This document shows positions 27,274 through 36,407 of a DNA stretch of 37,404 nucleotides, piece after piece. Location of the stretch: contig JAHFEU010000004.1 in NCBI GenBank assembly GCA_023248295.1, forward strand, positions 1 through 37,404, written 5' to 3'. Origin of the DNA: Nitrospirota bacterium. Its GTDB lineage: Bacteria > Nitrospirota > Nitrospiria > Nitrospirales > Nitrospiraceae. A model generated the notes under the pieces. It was given only the letters and a program-made list of their open reading frames with translations. It made no database searches and had not been told where the DNA came from. Each line of letters starts with the position of its first letter. Position 1 is the first letter of the stretch. Both the position numbers and the translations under genes were made by a program.

Positions 27274-29224
27274 GATTCTCTGGCATCCCACGCCGGACTA
27301 TGTGCAGCGGAGCCGGCTTCATCGCTTCATGCAGCGGCATCGGATCGCCGACTATCCCGCGCTCTACGACCGCTCGATCACGGACCTCGAATGGTTCTGG
27401 AAGGCGGCGCTCGACGAGATAGGGATTGAGTGGGCTTCCCCGTATACGCGGGGGCTGGACCTGAGCAAAGGGATTCAGTGGCCTCAATGGTTCGTGGGTG
27501 GTCGTCTGAATCTGGTGCACAACTGCGTCGACAAGTACCGCAATGGCCCGCAGGCTGCTCGCCTGGCGATCCGCTGGGAAGGCGAAGACGGCGCCCAGCG
27601 GTCGCTCACCTACCGGCAACTGGATACCGAGGTCTGCCACGCCGCGGCCATCCTCCGGCAATTGGGGGTGCGGCGGGGAGACCGAGTGGCAGTCTTTCTC
27701 CCCATGCTCCCCGAGGTCGCCTTCATCACGCTGGCCTGCTCCAAGCTCGGAGCGATCTACACGCCGATTTTCTCGGGCTTTGGGGCGGAGGCAGTGGCCA
27801 CGCGGGTGCAGGACAGTGAGGCGACGCTGTTGGTGACAGCCGACGGCTTCACCCGACGCGGCGGGTTGGTGAAGATGAAGCAGGTCGCGGATGAGGCGGC
27901 GGCGCGTTGCCCGACGGTGAAACATCTGCTGGTGGTGCGGCGGGCTGGCTGCCCCGTCTCCTGGCAAGCCGGCCGCGATGTGTGGTGGCATGACGTGAGG
28001 CCGGGTGCTTCGACCGGGCTCAGCACAGGCGAGGGTGAGGAGCCCGCGACGGAGGTGATGGCCGCCGGGGAGCCCTTCATGATCATCTACACGTCAGGCA
28101 CCACTGGGCGTCCCAAGGGGACCGTGCACGTGCACAGCGGCTTTCCCATCAAGGCTGCGCAAGACCTGGCGTTTCATTTCGATCTTCAGCCCGATGACAC
28201 GCTCTTCTGGTTTACCGATATGGGTTGGATGATGGGGCCGTGGGAGATCATGGGAGCCTTCACGTTGGGAGCGACGTGCCTGCTCTACGAGGGCGTGCCG
28301 GATTGGCCGCACCCGGGACGGCTCTGGGAGGTTGTGGCACGCCACCGCGTGACCATCCTGGGACTGTCCCCGACCGCGATCCGAGCCCTCATGCGGTATG
28401 GCGACGCACCGGTGCATCAGCATGATCTCAGCTCCCTGCGCGTGCTCGGCTCAACCGGTGAACCTTGGACACCGGATGCGTATCTCTGGTACTTCCAGCA
28501 TGTGGGCCAGAGGCGTTGCCCGATTATCAATTACTCCGGAGGCACCGAGGTTTCGGGTGGGATTGTGGGGGGCACGGTCCTGCACCCCTGTAAGCCCTGT
28601 GCGTTTACCGGCCCCTGCCTGGGGATGGCCGCGGAGATCTTTGATGCCGACGGGCGACCGGTGCGTGGGAAAGTAGGGGAGCTCGTGGTCACGAAACCCT
28701 GGCCGGGGATGACGCACGGATTCTGGCGGGACCCGCAACGCTATCTGGAGACCTACTGGTCCCGGTGGCCACAGGTCTGGGTCCATGGCGACTGGGCTTC
28801 GACGGATGCAGAGGGATTCTGGTACATCCTGGGTCGGTCAGACGACACGATTAAGGTGGCGGGCAAGCGCCTCGGACCGGCCGAAGTCGAAGCGATCCTG
28901 ACGGGCCATCCGGCGGTGAGCGAGGCAGCCGCGATCGGCGTGCCTCATCCAATGAAAGGGGAGGCGCTCGTCTGCTTCGTGGTCCTTCGCCACGGGTGGG
29001 CGACGAGTGAGGCGCTGTCCAGCGAGCTGGCGGCCCTGGTGGTGGAGCAGCTCGGGAAGCCACTCCGTCCCGCGGCGCTGCATGTGGTGCCGGAGCTCCC
29101 CAAGACCCGCAACGCCAAGATTCTTCGGCGGGTGATCCGGGCCGTGTTCCTTGGTCAGGACCCCGGCGATCTCTCCAGTCTCGAGAACCCGCAGGCCGTC
29201 GCAGCCATCCAGCAGCTCCGCTAA
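27248..29224 (+). CDS. Acetyl/propionyl-CoA synthetase-like AMP-binding protein
   Basis: IIYTSGTTGRPKGTVHVHSGF, FTDMGWMMGPWEIMGAF, NYSGGTEVSGGI, GRSDDTIKVAGKRLGPAEVE; overlaps citrate synthase stop. Confidence 0.88.
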   Translation: MSPSTNGPEILWHPTPDYVQRSRLHRFMQRHRIADYPALYDRSITDLEWFWKAALDEIGIEWASPYTRGLDLSKGIQWPQWFVGGRLNLVHNCVDKYRNGPQAARLAIRWEGEDGAQRSLTYRQLDTEVCHAAAILRQLGVRRGDRVAVFLPMLPEVAFITLACSKLGAIYTPIFSGFGAEAVATRVQDSEATLLVTADGFTRRGGLVKMKQVADEAAARCPTVKHLLVVRRAGCPVSWQAGRDVWWHDVRPGASTGLSTGEGEEPATEVMAAGEPFMIIYTSGTTGRPKGTVHVHSGFPIKAAQDLAFHFDLQPDDTLFWFTDMGWMMGPWEIMGAFTLGATCLLYEGVPDWPHPGRLWEVVARHRVTILGLSPTAIRALMRYGDAPVHQHDLSSLRVLGSTGEPWTPDAYLWYFQHVGQRRCPIINYSGGTEVSGGIVGGTVLHPCKPCAFTGPCLGMAAEIFDADGRPVRGKVGELVVTKPWPGMTHGFWRDPQRYLETYWSRWPQVWVHGDWASTDAEGFWYILGRSDDTIKVAGKRLGPAEVEAILTGHPAVSEAAAIGVPHPMKGEALVCFVVLRHGWATSEALSSELAALVVEQLGKPLRPAALHVVPELPKTRNAKILRRVIRAVFLGQDPGDLSSLENPQAVAAIQQLR

Positions 29225-29347
29225 TCCGGGCCGGGACTCGCTCATGGTTGACAAGCAGGATGAGGAGGTGAGAGTCTAGCAACTCGCGGCGAAATAAGAG
29301 GGCGCTAAGAGAGCGGGACCGGCATTGAAGTTCTTCCCTCCGCAGTC

Positions 29348-29884
29348 ATGAAGATTGGTCTGCTCAGACCATGCCCACTCGTCGCTCTCTGGGCGCTCGC
29401 ACTGTGTCTCAGCACCGTTTCCTGTGAGGCCCAGCGGGCGGACAGGGCCTACCTCCGCGGCGACTACGCGAAGGCGGCCAGGGAATTACAGTACTTAGCC
29501 GAGCAGGGCGATGCCAAAGCCCAGTTTGACCTCGGCTTGCTGTATGACACAGGTCGGGGTGTGCCGCAGAGCAACGAAGAGGCGCTGAAGTGGTATCAGA
29601 TGGCTGCGGATCAAGGAGAGCCCAGAGCCCAGTACAACCTCGGGCTGATGTATGCCAATGGTCAAGGTGTGCGGCAGGACTACGCCCAAGCGTATTTCTG
29701 GAGCAGCCTCTCTGCCGCACAGGGGAACGGGCACGCGATGGATGCCAGAGATTTCCTCTACGAGAAGATGACGCCAGAGCAGGTGGCCAGAGCCAAGCAA
29801 CTTGTCCGCGAGTATGAGAAGGCGAGGAAACTGGACACCTCCTGCCAGCTGTGTCCACTGCTCAAGGGGAAGTCGGCGCCCTGA
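29348..29884 (+). CDS. Sel1-repeat/TPR-like secreted protein
   Basis: N-terminal hydrophobic signal ending near SC; AKAQFDLGLLYDTGRGVPQSNEEALKWYQMAADQGEPRAQYNLGLMYANGQGV repeats. Confidence 0.85.
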   Translation: MKIGLLRPCPLVALWALALCLSTVSCEAQRADRAYLRGDYAKAARELQYLAEQGDAKAQFDLGLLYDTGRGVPQSNEEALKWYQMAADQGEPRAQYNLGLMYANGQGVRQDYAQAYFWSSLSAAQGNGHAMDARDFLYEKMTPEQVARAKQLVREYEKARKLDTSCQLCPLLKGKSAP

Positions 29885-30022
29885 ACAGACTCGGTCTCGG
29901 GCTCCCCTCGCGGCTGCCGGTTAGGCTCCCATCCCGCGCTGCTACCGCCTGCATCGACCCCCTTGTCTATTGCGACCCAAGTGGGGTATTGTTCTTTCCC
30001 CACCTCTAGCACAGGGAGCCCC

Positions 30023-30829
30023 ATGCGGAACCGATCTACTACGCGCCTGACCCGAGGACTGTTCTTGAATCGTGACATCGAGCGGCTGAGGCAGCAGCTC
30101 GTCCATTTTCAGCCGTTTCTCTCCAGGCGGAATACTGCGCTCTCCCTCGAGGAGTTTGATGCGGCCACGGAACGGTTGATCGGCCGGGTTTTCGGAGAAA
30201 CGTCCGAATTGTTGGAGGCGTATGAGTATGCGAAGCTCGGCGAGGCGGCGAGCCTGGTGAATCTACCGGAAGAAGCCCAGGAGAGCGGGGCGCGGAACAT
30301 TGACCGCGAGAGCCTGCACCAGCGCAAGAGCATCCTGGAGAGCTGCATTTCCAAACTCGAAGCCCTCCAGAATTCCAGAAGCCCGACCAACGCACGCGTG
30401 GCCGATTACATGTCGGACGATATCCGGAGCGTCCATCTGGGCGCTTCGCTGAAAGAGGCGGGCCGGCTGCTGCAGAAATGGAAGGTCGGCTCCCTGCTAG
30501 TGGATGACGGCCTCCGTTATCTCGGGATCATCACCGATACGGATCTGAGCCGGAAAGGCGTCGCACGAGGGCTCGATCCGACCGCCACGACGGTCAAGGC
30601 CTGCATGAACAAGCCGGTCATCAGCATCGAAGACAGCGAGCCGCTTCCGGCGGCCGTCTCACTGATGAAGGAAAAGGCCATCCGCCACCTGGCGGTCACT
30701 CAAGACGGGACCATCATCGGCGTCCTGTCGGTCGCGGACATCTTGCGATACTATTCCGAGCTCATTCCGACTTTGCGCGACCTGGCCGGACTGCCCGCGG
30801 AAGGGGGAGAGGCGGGGGGCGGCGAGTAG
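30023..30829 (+). CDS. CBS-domain pair protein
   Basis: VADYMSDDIRSVHLGASLKEAGRLLQKWKVGSLLVDD...GIITDTDLSRKGVA and a second CBS unit ACMNKPVISIEDSEPLPAAVSLMKEKAIRHLAV. Confidence 0.85.
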   Translation: MRNRSTTRLTRGLFLNRDIERLRQQLVHFQPFLSRRNTALSLEEFDAATERLIGRVFGETSELLEAYEYAKLGEAASLVNLPEEAQESGARNIDRESLHQRKSILESCISKLEALQNSRSPTNARVADYMSDDIRSVHLGASLKEAGRLLQKWKVGSLLVDDGLRYLGIITDTDLSRKGVARGLDPTATTVKACMNKPVISIEDSEPLPAAVSLMKEKAIRHLAVTQDGTIIGVLSVADILRYYSELIPTLRDLAGLPAEGGEAGGGE

Positions 30830-30960
30830 TCGACCCCGGCCGGGAAGCCGATCCAACGGCAGAGGCCGTTGAAGAACAGACGCGTCGTCATCGTGTTGCT
30901 GATGGGAAAGCCAAGGAATCCGATTCATGATGCCTCGGAGGGAGGACCCGGAGGTGCGCA

Positions 30961-31320
30961 ATGGGGCCGACCAAAGTGATCGTGAAAGGCGGTGCCGTCC
31001 ATGACGCGAAGACCGGCAACTTGATCAAGGGAGGGTTCACCACTCGGCAGGAGCTGGAACGGTACGCGGCGCACCATTATATCGTCTTACCCGAGATTGA
31101 TAAGGCCGGCAGGCCATGGGAACTCGATGGAAAGCCGATCTACTGCCTCCGTGGCGCGAGGTACGAGTCCCTGGACGATGATCCTCTGCACTTGGCCCGT
31201 TGCCCGGACTGTGGGGGGATGGGCATCCGGGTTGATGAGCTGACCGTGGAATCTGATTGTATCCGTTGCACTCAGTGCAACCACGAGTTTGATGCCAGGC
31301 TGGAGATGATGGAGACGTAG
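30961..31320 (+). CDS. Hypothetical zinc-ribbon protein
   Basis: Two CxxC pairs: CPDCGGMG...CIRCTQCNHEF. Confidence 0.6.
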   Translation: MGPTKVIVKGGAVHDAKTGNLIKGGFTTRQELERYAAHHYIVLPEIDKAGRPWELDGKPIYCLRGARYESLDDDPLHLARCPDCGGMGIRVDELTVESDCIRCTQCNHEFDARLEMMET

Positions 31321-31360
31321 CCCGTGCGCGACCATTCGCCCATGCCGCCGGTCTGCTGAT

Positions 31361-31672
31361 TCAGTTCAAGCTGATGTGCCGAAGCAGGTCCTCGCCCGCA
31401 TCCGTCGGATGCAGAAACTTGAACCCCTCCGGCTCCCGATAATCCAGCGTGATCCCGTCCATACGAGCCGCGCTGCGGGCCTCGATCGCGACGGTTAGCC
31501 CATCGCAGTCCTGGATCTCATCATCAGGCTGAGCCGTCGCTTCCAGGGTGATCCCAAGACCAAGACGTGTTTCATCCAGATCGTGGAGCGTCAGGCGCAC
31601 GATAGGATCGTCAGGATGCTCCGCTACCAATTTCCTCAACTGCCGGATGGCGGCCGGCGTGACGGCAATCAT
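31361..31672 (-). CDS. IscA/HesB-like protein lacking the conserved cysteines
   Basis: ATG at 31672 (ATGA overlap with upstream gene): MIAVTPAAIRQLRKLVAEHP...EIQDCDGLTVAIEARSAARMDGITLDYREPEGFKF. Confidence 0.6.
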   Translation of the reverse strand: MIAVTPAAIRQLRKLVAEHPDDPIVRLTLHDLDETRLGLGITLEATAQPDDEIQDCDGLTVAIEARSAARMDGITLDYREPEGFKFLHPTDAGEDLLRHISLN

Positions 31673-32058
31673 GCTCCCCCTCCAGAGGTCCTGGCGTCGA
31701 GGTGCGCGATGATGCTCCTGGCATCGGCGATCGGATCGGTCGAGAACGGAGCGGTGTCCCGCTGGGTGACCTTGGTCATCAGCCGTTCGGCCGCCCGGCG
31801 AATGTCTGGTGGAAAGGACTCCTCCGCGCAGATCCGGCGGAGGTGGTTCAGCGCATCGCCATGCCACTTCTTCCCAGGGAAGCGTTCCAGCCACGCCTCG
31901 GCTGCCATCCCCACCGCCCGTCGCGCGCAGACCCTCACCATCCCGTCGTTCCCTTCTCGCTGCGCGGCCTCCGCCCTGGCCAATTCTCGTTCGATCTGCG
32001 CGAGGCGAGTCATCCGAAGTGTCGAGTCCGAGCTTTTCATGACGCGCGCCTCAGTCAT
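31669..32058 (-). CDS. Hypothetical helical protein (129 aa)
   Basis: ORF translationally coupled (ATGA) to the downstream IscA-like ORF. Confidence 0.6.
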   Translation of the reverse strand: MTEARVMKSSDSTLRMTRLAQIERELARAEAAQREGNDGMVRVCARRAVGMAAEAWLERFPGKKWHGDALNHLRRICAEESFPPDIRRAAERLMTKVTQRDTAPFSTDPIADARSIIAHLDARTSGGGA

Positions 32059-32133
32059 CTCTATTTCAGATGAGCTCTTGTGTACCCCTTGGCCGCTGGA
32101 GAGTCAACAGCGAACGAAGCCAGGCAATCGGAC

Positions 32134-33060
32134 TTATTTTGGTTGGCCCGCGCGTGCGCCGTACCAGTCGTTAAAGAGGCGGCAGCTTGCGTGCAGCATG
32201 GCCCCCTCGTTCAGGTTCCACCGGCTGATCAATCCCAAGTAGCACAGCGTGTCGGCAGCGGGCTTGACCGTGGGAAGGCCCAGCGCCTGCGCGGCCTTCC
32301 GGGGGTTGATGGGCCCTCGGTACCGGATGAGATAGTCCAGCAATGTCCGCTCGATCGGCTCTCGGACCGCCTCAAGGCAGGCCAGGAAAAACGGGGCAAG
32401 CCGATCCTGAACAGCGCCACTTAGGTGCGCGGGGTCAGCCGTTGGATCGGCGATCATGCGGGCCCGCAGCAGCTTCAGCACATAGGGATGTGTACCGCCA
32501 GAGGACAGGATGGCATCAACCTGGTCCGTTGTCAGTTCGGGCTTGACCAGCGAGCGCGCTTCCCCATTCAACAGAATCGCGAGCGGAACCGGTGCAAGCT
32601 TGAGACCGGAGCGCCCGTTGCGAATAAACTCCCGCCAGGCGCGTTCCCCGGCCCAGACTATCGTCTGGCTGGGGCCTCCGTTTCCCTTGCCCCGAACCAA
32701 CGGTTTTCCCCTAGCCAACCCGTGCGGAAGCAGATGGTCGCAGTTGTCCAGCAAAAGGATGGAAGACCGCTGCAGGTCTCCGGCGAGGAAGCGCTCGCGG
32801 ACCTCGGCTTCCACGAGGTCTTCATACTGCACCGGTAGTCCGTCAGAAGAGGGGAGGCGCTCCTGCTCGAGGAGCCATTTCACGTGCAGCAGCAGAGAGG
32901 TCTTGCCCAGCTTCGGGCCCCCGTAGAGCAGCACGGACTCGCGGCGGTGCAGCCGGGTCACGAGATTCCGAACCAGCCCCGCCCTCCCGACAAATCTCCC
33001 TGTCCCGAAAACGGGCGACTCAGGATCGTGGAAGTCGAATGAGTGGTGGGGTGAAGACAC
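32134..33060 (-). CDS. STAND/AAA-type P-loop ATPase with C-terminal winged-helix-like segment
   Basis: FVGRAGLVRNLVTRLHRRESVLLYGGPKLGKTSLLLHV (Walker A), SILLLDNCDHLL (Walker B), ERTLLDYLIRYRGPINPRKAAQALGL. Confidence 0.75.
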   Translation of the reverse strand: MSSPHHSFDFHDPESPVFGTGRFVGRAGLVRNLVTRLHRRESVLLYGGPKLGKTSLLLHVKWLLEQERLPSSDGLPVQYEDLVEAEVRERFLAGDLQRSSILLLDNCDHLLPHGLARGKPLVRGKGNGGPSQTIVWAGERAWREFIRNGRSGLKLAPVPLAILLNGEARSLVKPELTTDQVDAILSSGGTHPYVLKLLRARMIADPTADPAHLSGAVQDRLAPFFLACLEAVREPIERTLLDYLIRYRGPINPRKAAQALGLPTVKPAADTLCYLGLISRWNLNEGAMLHASCRLFNDWYGARAGQPK

Positions 33061-33078
33061 GGGGCCCGTTACGTCACA

Positions 33079-33552
33079 TTATTTCTGCGCTAGCTTCAGG
33101 ACGATCTTCCATTCATCCGGCCGCACGGGCTGCACCGACAGGCGCGATCCCCGGCGCAGGAGTTCCATCCGCGTCAAGCCGGGCGCCCGTTTCAACAGAT
33201 CCAAGGGAATCGGATGGGCAAACTTGCGCACCAGACGGATCTCCACCATGTCCCACGTCGGCTTGGCCGGATTGCTCTTGGGATCGAAGTGTTTATCCTT
33301 GCGATCAAAGGCCGTCGGGTCCGGATAGGCCTCTCGCACCACTTCCGCGACTCCCACCACGGCAGGCGGATCGGCGTGGCTGTGATGGAGCAGGACTTGG
33401 TCGCCCCGTCTCATCGCGCGCATGTAATTGCGCGCCTGGTAATTGCGCACCCCGTCCCAACAGGTGGTCCGGGCTGGAGCGCATTGCAAATCGTCAATCG
33501 AAAAGGCGCTCGGTTCCGACTTCATCAGCCAGTACTGTGGCGCACGGGACAT
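33079..33552 (-). CDS. EVE domain-containing protein
   Basis: QYWLMKSEPSAFSIDDLQ, TCWDGVRNYQARNYMRAMRRGDQVLLHHSHADPPAVVGVAEVVREAYPD. Confidence 0.93.
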   Translation of the reverse strand: MSRAPQYWLMKSEPSAFSIDDLQCAPARTTCWDGVRNYQARNYMRAMRRGDQVLLHHSHADPPAVVGVAEVVREAYPDPTAFDRKDKHFDPKSNPAKPTWDMVEIRLVRKFAHPIPLDLLKRAPGLTRMELLRRGSRLSVQPVRPDEWKIVLKLAQK

Positions 33553-33704
33553 CGGTGACCTCTTTCGTCGATATCAGAGCGAGCGTTCACCTTGGTCTTC
33601 ACTTGTTCCACCCACAAGGCGGATGCTATCCTCCTCCACGGCGACGGGCTAGTGCAACAGTCACGAATACATCCTCCGTCTCATCTAACGTCAGAGGAGT
33701 CACG

Positions 33705-34514
33705 ATGGAACCGTCCCCCTTCTTGTTTGGCCTGTACAAGCTTGCCAAGTTCGCGGTGTACCCCTTTACCTGGATGTTCGCACTGCTGGCGCTCGTGGCC
33801 ATTCTGGCGGCCCTGCCGGGCTCGCCGCGACGGTCTTGGTGGTTGCGATATCTATCCGCCTCGACGTTGCTCCTCGTGTTTGTCTTCGGAAACCCGCTCA
33901 TCGCACGCACGTTGCTGGGGCTTCTTGAGGGGCAGTATCCTCCTTTCAGCGGATCCGCGACCGACCGGTTCGACGCCATCGTGGTGCTGAGCGGTGGCGC
34001 AGCCAGCAAGGGCACCCTTCGACCGTCGGATCAACTGTCAGGCCTCAGTCTGGAACGGACGATCTGTGGGGCTGACCTGTTTGCTCAAGGCCTTGCGCCG
34101 CGACTGATCCTCACTGGAGGGGACGCGATGATCTTCGGCCAAGGCCCGAAAGAAGCCGTTGAGATGACGCGATTGGCGCTGAGGCTCGGCGTGCCGGAAG
34201 ACGCGATCGTCCTCGAAGACCGGTCCCGCACCACGTATGAGAACGCCGTCGGAGTGAAAAGGATCCTGGGCCACGCCTCGATCCTGTTGGTCACGTCAGC
34301 CAGCCACGTGCCTCGAGCCGTGGGCCTGTTTCGCAAGCAAGGGCTGGAGACGACCGCTTTCCCCTGCGGCTATTTGGTAAAGGACCGTCCTTGGAGCGGC
34401 TGGGGCGTCAACCCGTTCGATCTCATTCCGGAAGTCGACGCCCTGAGCAGAACCACCGGCGCGATCGCGGAGATCGTGGGGACCATCGTGTATTGGGCGA
34501 TCGGGAAGCTGTGA
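33705..34514 (+). CDS. YdcF/ElyC family (DUF218) membrane protein
   Basis: N-terminal transmembrane segments; DAIVVLSGGA, LILTGGDAMIFG, ILEDRSRTTYENA, LLVTSASHVPRAVGLFRKQGL. Confidence 0.88.
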   Translation: MEPSPFLFGLYKLAKFAVYPFTWMFALLALVAILAALPGSPRRSWWLRYLSASTLLLVFVFGNPLIARTLLGLLEGQYPPFSGSATDRFDAIVVLSGGAASKGTLRPSDQLSGLSLERTICGADLFAQGLAPRLILTGGDAMIFGQGPKEAVEMTRLALRLGVPEDAIVLEDRSRTTYENAVGVKRILGHASILLVTSASHVPRAVGLFRKQGLETTAFPCGYLVKDRPWSGWGVNPFDLIPEVDALSRTTGAIAEIVGTIVYWAIGKL

Positions 34515-34532
34515 CAAGCGATAGCCCATCAC

Positions 34533-35711
34533 CTATTGCCCATAGCCTTCCGCTTTGACGATTCGATGCACCGTCCCCGCGTGCCCGACGACGTAGAGCT
34601 CCCCGTCCTGATCCTCACCAAAAGACGAGATTTTCAAACCGGTTGAGAGCAGCACCTGAGGCCTGTTCAACACCCCCTGGGCGCTCTGTACCGTGCTGCT
34701 GAGACCTAAAACTTCGCCGCTGCAATAGTCGCCGTACACGTAGGTGCCCACAAGGCCCGGAATGCGGGTTCCCCGGTAGACGTACCCGCCCGTGATCGAG
34801 CAACGCGGTCGTTGATTCCGATACTCGGCGACGGGCGGCGCGAGTCCGCTCATGAGGCAGCCGGCAGACGGGGAAAAACAGTGGTTGCCCTCCATGATCC
34901 GCCACCCGTAGTTCGCGCCCTGACGCACCACGTCGATTTCCTCCCAGTCATCCTGCCCGACATCGGCTGCCCAGAGCTCACCGGTCTTCCGATCAAAGGA
35001 AAAGCGCCAGGGGTTCCGCAACCCGTAGGCGAAGATCTCCGGCCTCCCGCCGCCGGTGGCGAACGGATTGTCCGCCGGGATGGCATAGGGGGCGCCGCGG
35101 TCCACGTCGATCCGGAGGATCTTCCCGAGCAGTTCCTGACGGTTCTGGGCTCGATTCCCCGGATCGCCGCCCGCTCCGCCGTCGCCCCGCGCGATGTACA
35201 GAAAGCCGTCCGGGCCAAACGCCACCATGCCTCCGTTGTGGTTGGCGTACGGCTGCGGAACAACCATGAGCAGCGTTTCGTCCTGCCTGGCAAGGTTCGG
35301 GTTGTCGGACACGCGGTACTCGGCCAGCACGGTGGCGCCATCAGTGTCGCGGTTGTAGTTGATGATAAAGCGGCCATTCCGCCGATAGTCCGGGTGGAAG
35401 GCCAGGCCGAGGAGCCCACGCTCGCCTCCGGAGCGCACCCGGCTTGAGATATCCAAAAAGGGTGCCTCACGCAGCCGCCCATTCTCCACGATACGGATCC
35501 GGCCGGGCTGCTCCACCACAAAGAGGCGGCCGCTCCCGTCCCCGGCATGGGTGACGTACAAGGGATCACGAAGACCATCGGTCACGATCGGGGTCAACTC
35601 GATGGCCAGCGCCTGCTCAACCGCCGGCGGCCTGGGCTCCACTCCCTGAGACTCAACGCAGTCCGCCAGGCCCAAGCCGAGGCTCACGATGAAAAGAATG
35701 TGCTTCATCAT
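34533..35711 (-). CDS. PQQ-dependent sugar dehydrogenase family (glucose/sorbosone dehydrogenase-like) lipoprotein/secreted protein
   Basis: Start MMKHILFIVSLGLGLADC; GGERGLLGLAFHPDYRRNGRFIINYNR, RGDGGAGGDPGNRAQNRQELLGKILRIDVD, YGLRNPWRFSFD, DVGQDDWEEIDVV. Confidence 0.92.
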   Translation of the reverse strand: MMKHILFIVSLGLGLADCVESQGVEPRPPAVEQALAIELTPIVTDGLRDPLYVTHAGDGSGRLFVVEQPGRIRIVENGRLREAPFLDISSRVRSGGERGLLGLAFHPDYRRNGRFIINYNRDTDGATVLAEYRVSDNPNLARQDETLLMVVPQPYANHNGGMVAFGPDGFLYIARGDGGAGGDPGNRAQNRQELLGKILRIDVDRGAPYAIPADNPFATGGGRPEIFAYGLRNPWRFSFDRKTGELWAADVGQDDWEEIDVVRQGANYGWRIMEGNHCFSPSAGCLMSGLAPPVAEYRNQRPRCSITGGYVYRGTRIPGLVGTYVYGDYCSGEVLGLSSTVQSAQGVLNRPQVLLSTGLKISSFGEDQDGELYVVGHAGTVHRIVKAEGYGQ

Positions 35712-35734
35712 CGATCGACCCAACACTGTTTTTC

Positions 35735-36139
35735 TCAATAGGCCTGCTCCTCGATGTACTCGATCAGGGCCTGGTAGGCGAGCTCGCGGGTCCTTGCCTT
35801 CGACAGGGCCGGGCCGGCCACGTTCGTCTCGAGCCAGACCCGGTCCTTGATGGGGGCTTGGGCCTCGTTGCAGAGCGTCCACATGTGATGTAGGAAGCCA
35901 TCGGGGAGGCCCACCTGAACGCCTTCTGACTCGCTCCGGTCGTCCAGGATCGCCATCAGGTCCGAGATGGCCTGATCGGGCCGGTACGGAGTCGGAGTGA
36001 ACCCAAAGGACCGCTGCGCCTGCGCCTCTTGGCGGGCCTGCTCGACCAGATCACGCATGTATTCCTTCAGCAAGCCGATCACGTGGCCAGTGAGTTTCAT
36101 AAAAAGCCGCGAAGCGGCCCGGAAAAACGTCGCTCGCAT
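35735..36139 (-). CDS. Hypothetical protein; start uncertain (ORF opens at 36184 inside a repeat; candidate starts at 36139 or 36100)
   Basis: ORF continues through VIGLLKEYMRDLVEQARQEAQAQRSFGFTPTPYRPDQAISDL; first codons of the annotated ORF are repeat sequence. Confidence 0.55.
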   Translation of the reverse strand: MRATFFRAASRLFMKLTGHVIGLLKEYMRDLVEQARQEAQAQRSFGFTPTPYRPDQAISDLMAILDDRSESEGVQVGLPDGFLHHMWTLCNEAQAPIKDRVWLETNVAGPALSKARTRELAYQALIEYIEEQAY

Positions 36140-36148
36140 CTCGCATCT

Positions 36149-36199
36149 CGTATCTCGTGAAGTCTCTGACGAGATACGCTTCACGAACGACGAGATACG
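36149..36199. repeat. CGTATCTCGT inverted/direct repeat cluster
   Basis: CGTATCTCGT (36149-36158), inverted ACGAGATACG (36169-36178) and again (36190-36199); related CGTATCTCG strings at 36347-36370. Confidence 0.75.
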
Positions 36200-36407
36200 A
36201 TTCCCGCGCCTTGCGGGGCGGATGGCGCCATTATCCTCGACGGCCGCGCTGGTGGCAAGACCGGGAAGGCAGCGGGTTGGCTTGACCCATTCGCCGGGCC
36301 TCCTCTAAGATGAGGCAGCCAAGGGTGAAACATGAGGCTCGGCGTCCGTATCTCGTCGCTCGTATCTCGCGAGAGACGCTTCACGCTTCACGAGAGACGA
36401 TTCTCCC

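Noticed and set aside
31673-31894. N-terminal extension of the 177-aa minus ORF
   Set aside because: Overlaps the upstream 129-aa ORF out of frame; the internal ATG at 31672 with ATGA coupling is more plausible.
33039-33704. N-terminal extension of the YdcF-like ORF (491 aa version)
   Set aside because: Antisense to the EVE-domain gene; the conserved protein starts at MEPSPFLFGLYK (33705).
36140-36184. First ~15 codons of the minus-strand hypothetical ORF (MKRISSETSRDTRCE)
   Set aside because: Encoded by the TATCTCGT repeat cluster rather than conserved coding sequence.
36120-36405. Possible CRISPR array from repeated TATCTCGT/CGAGATACG strings
   Set aside because: Repeats are too short, appear in both orientations and lack regular spacers or cas genes.
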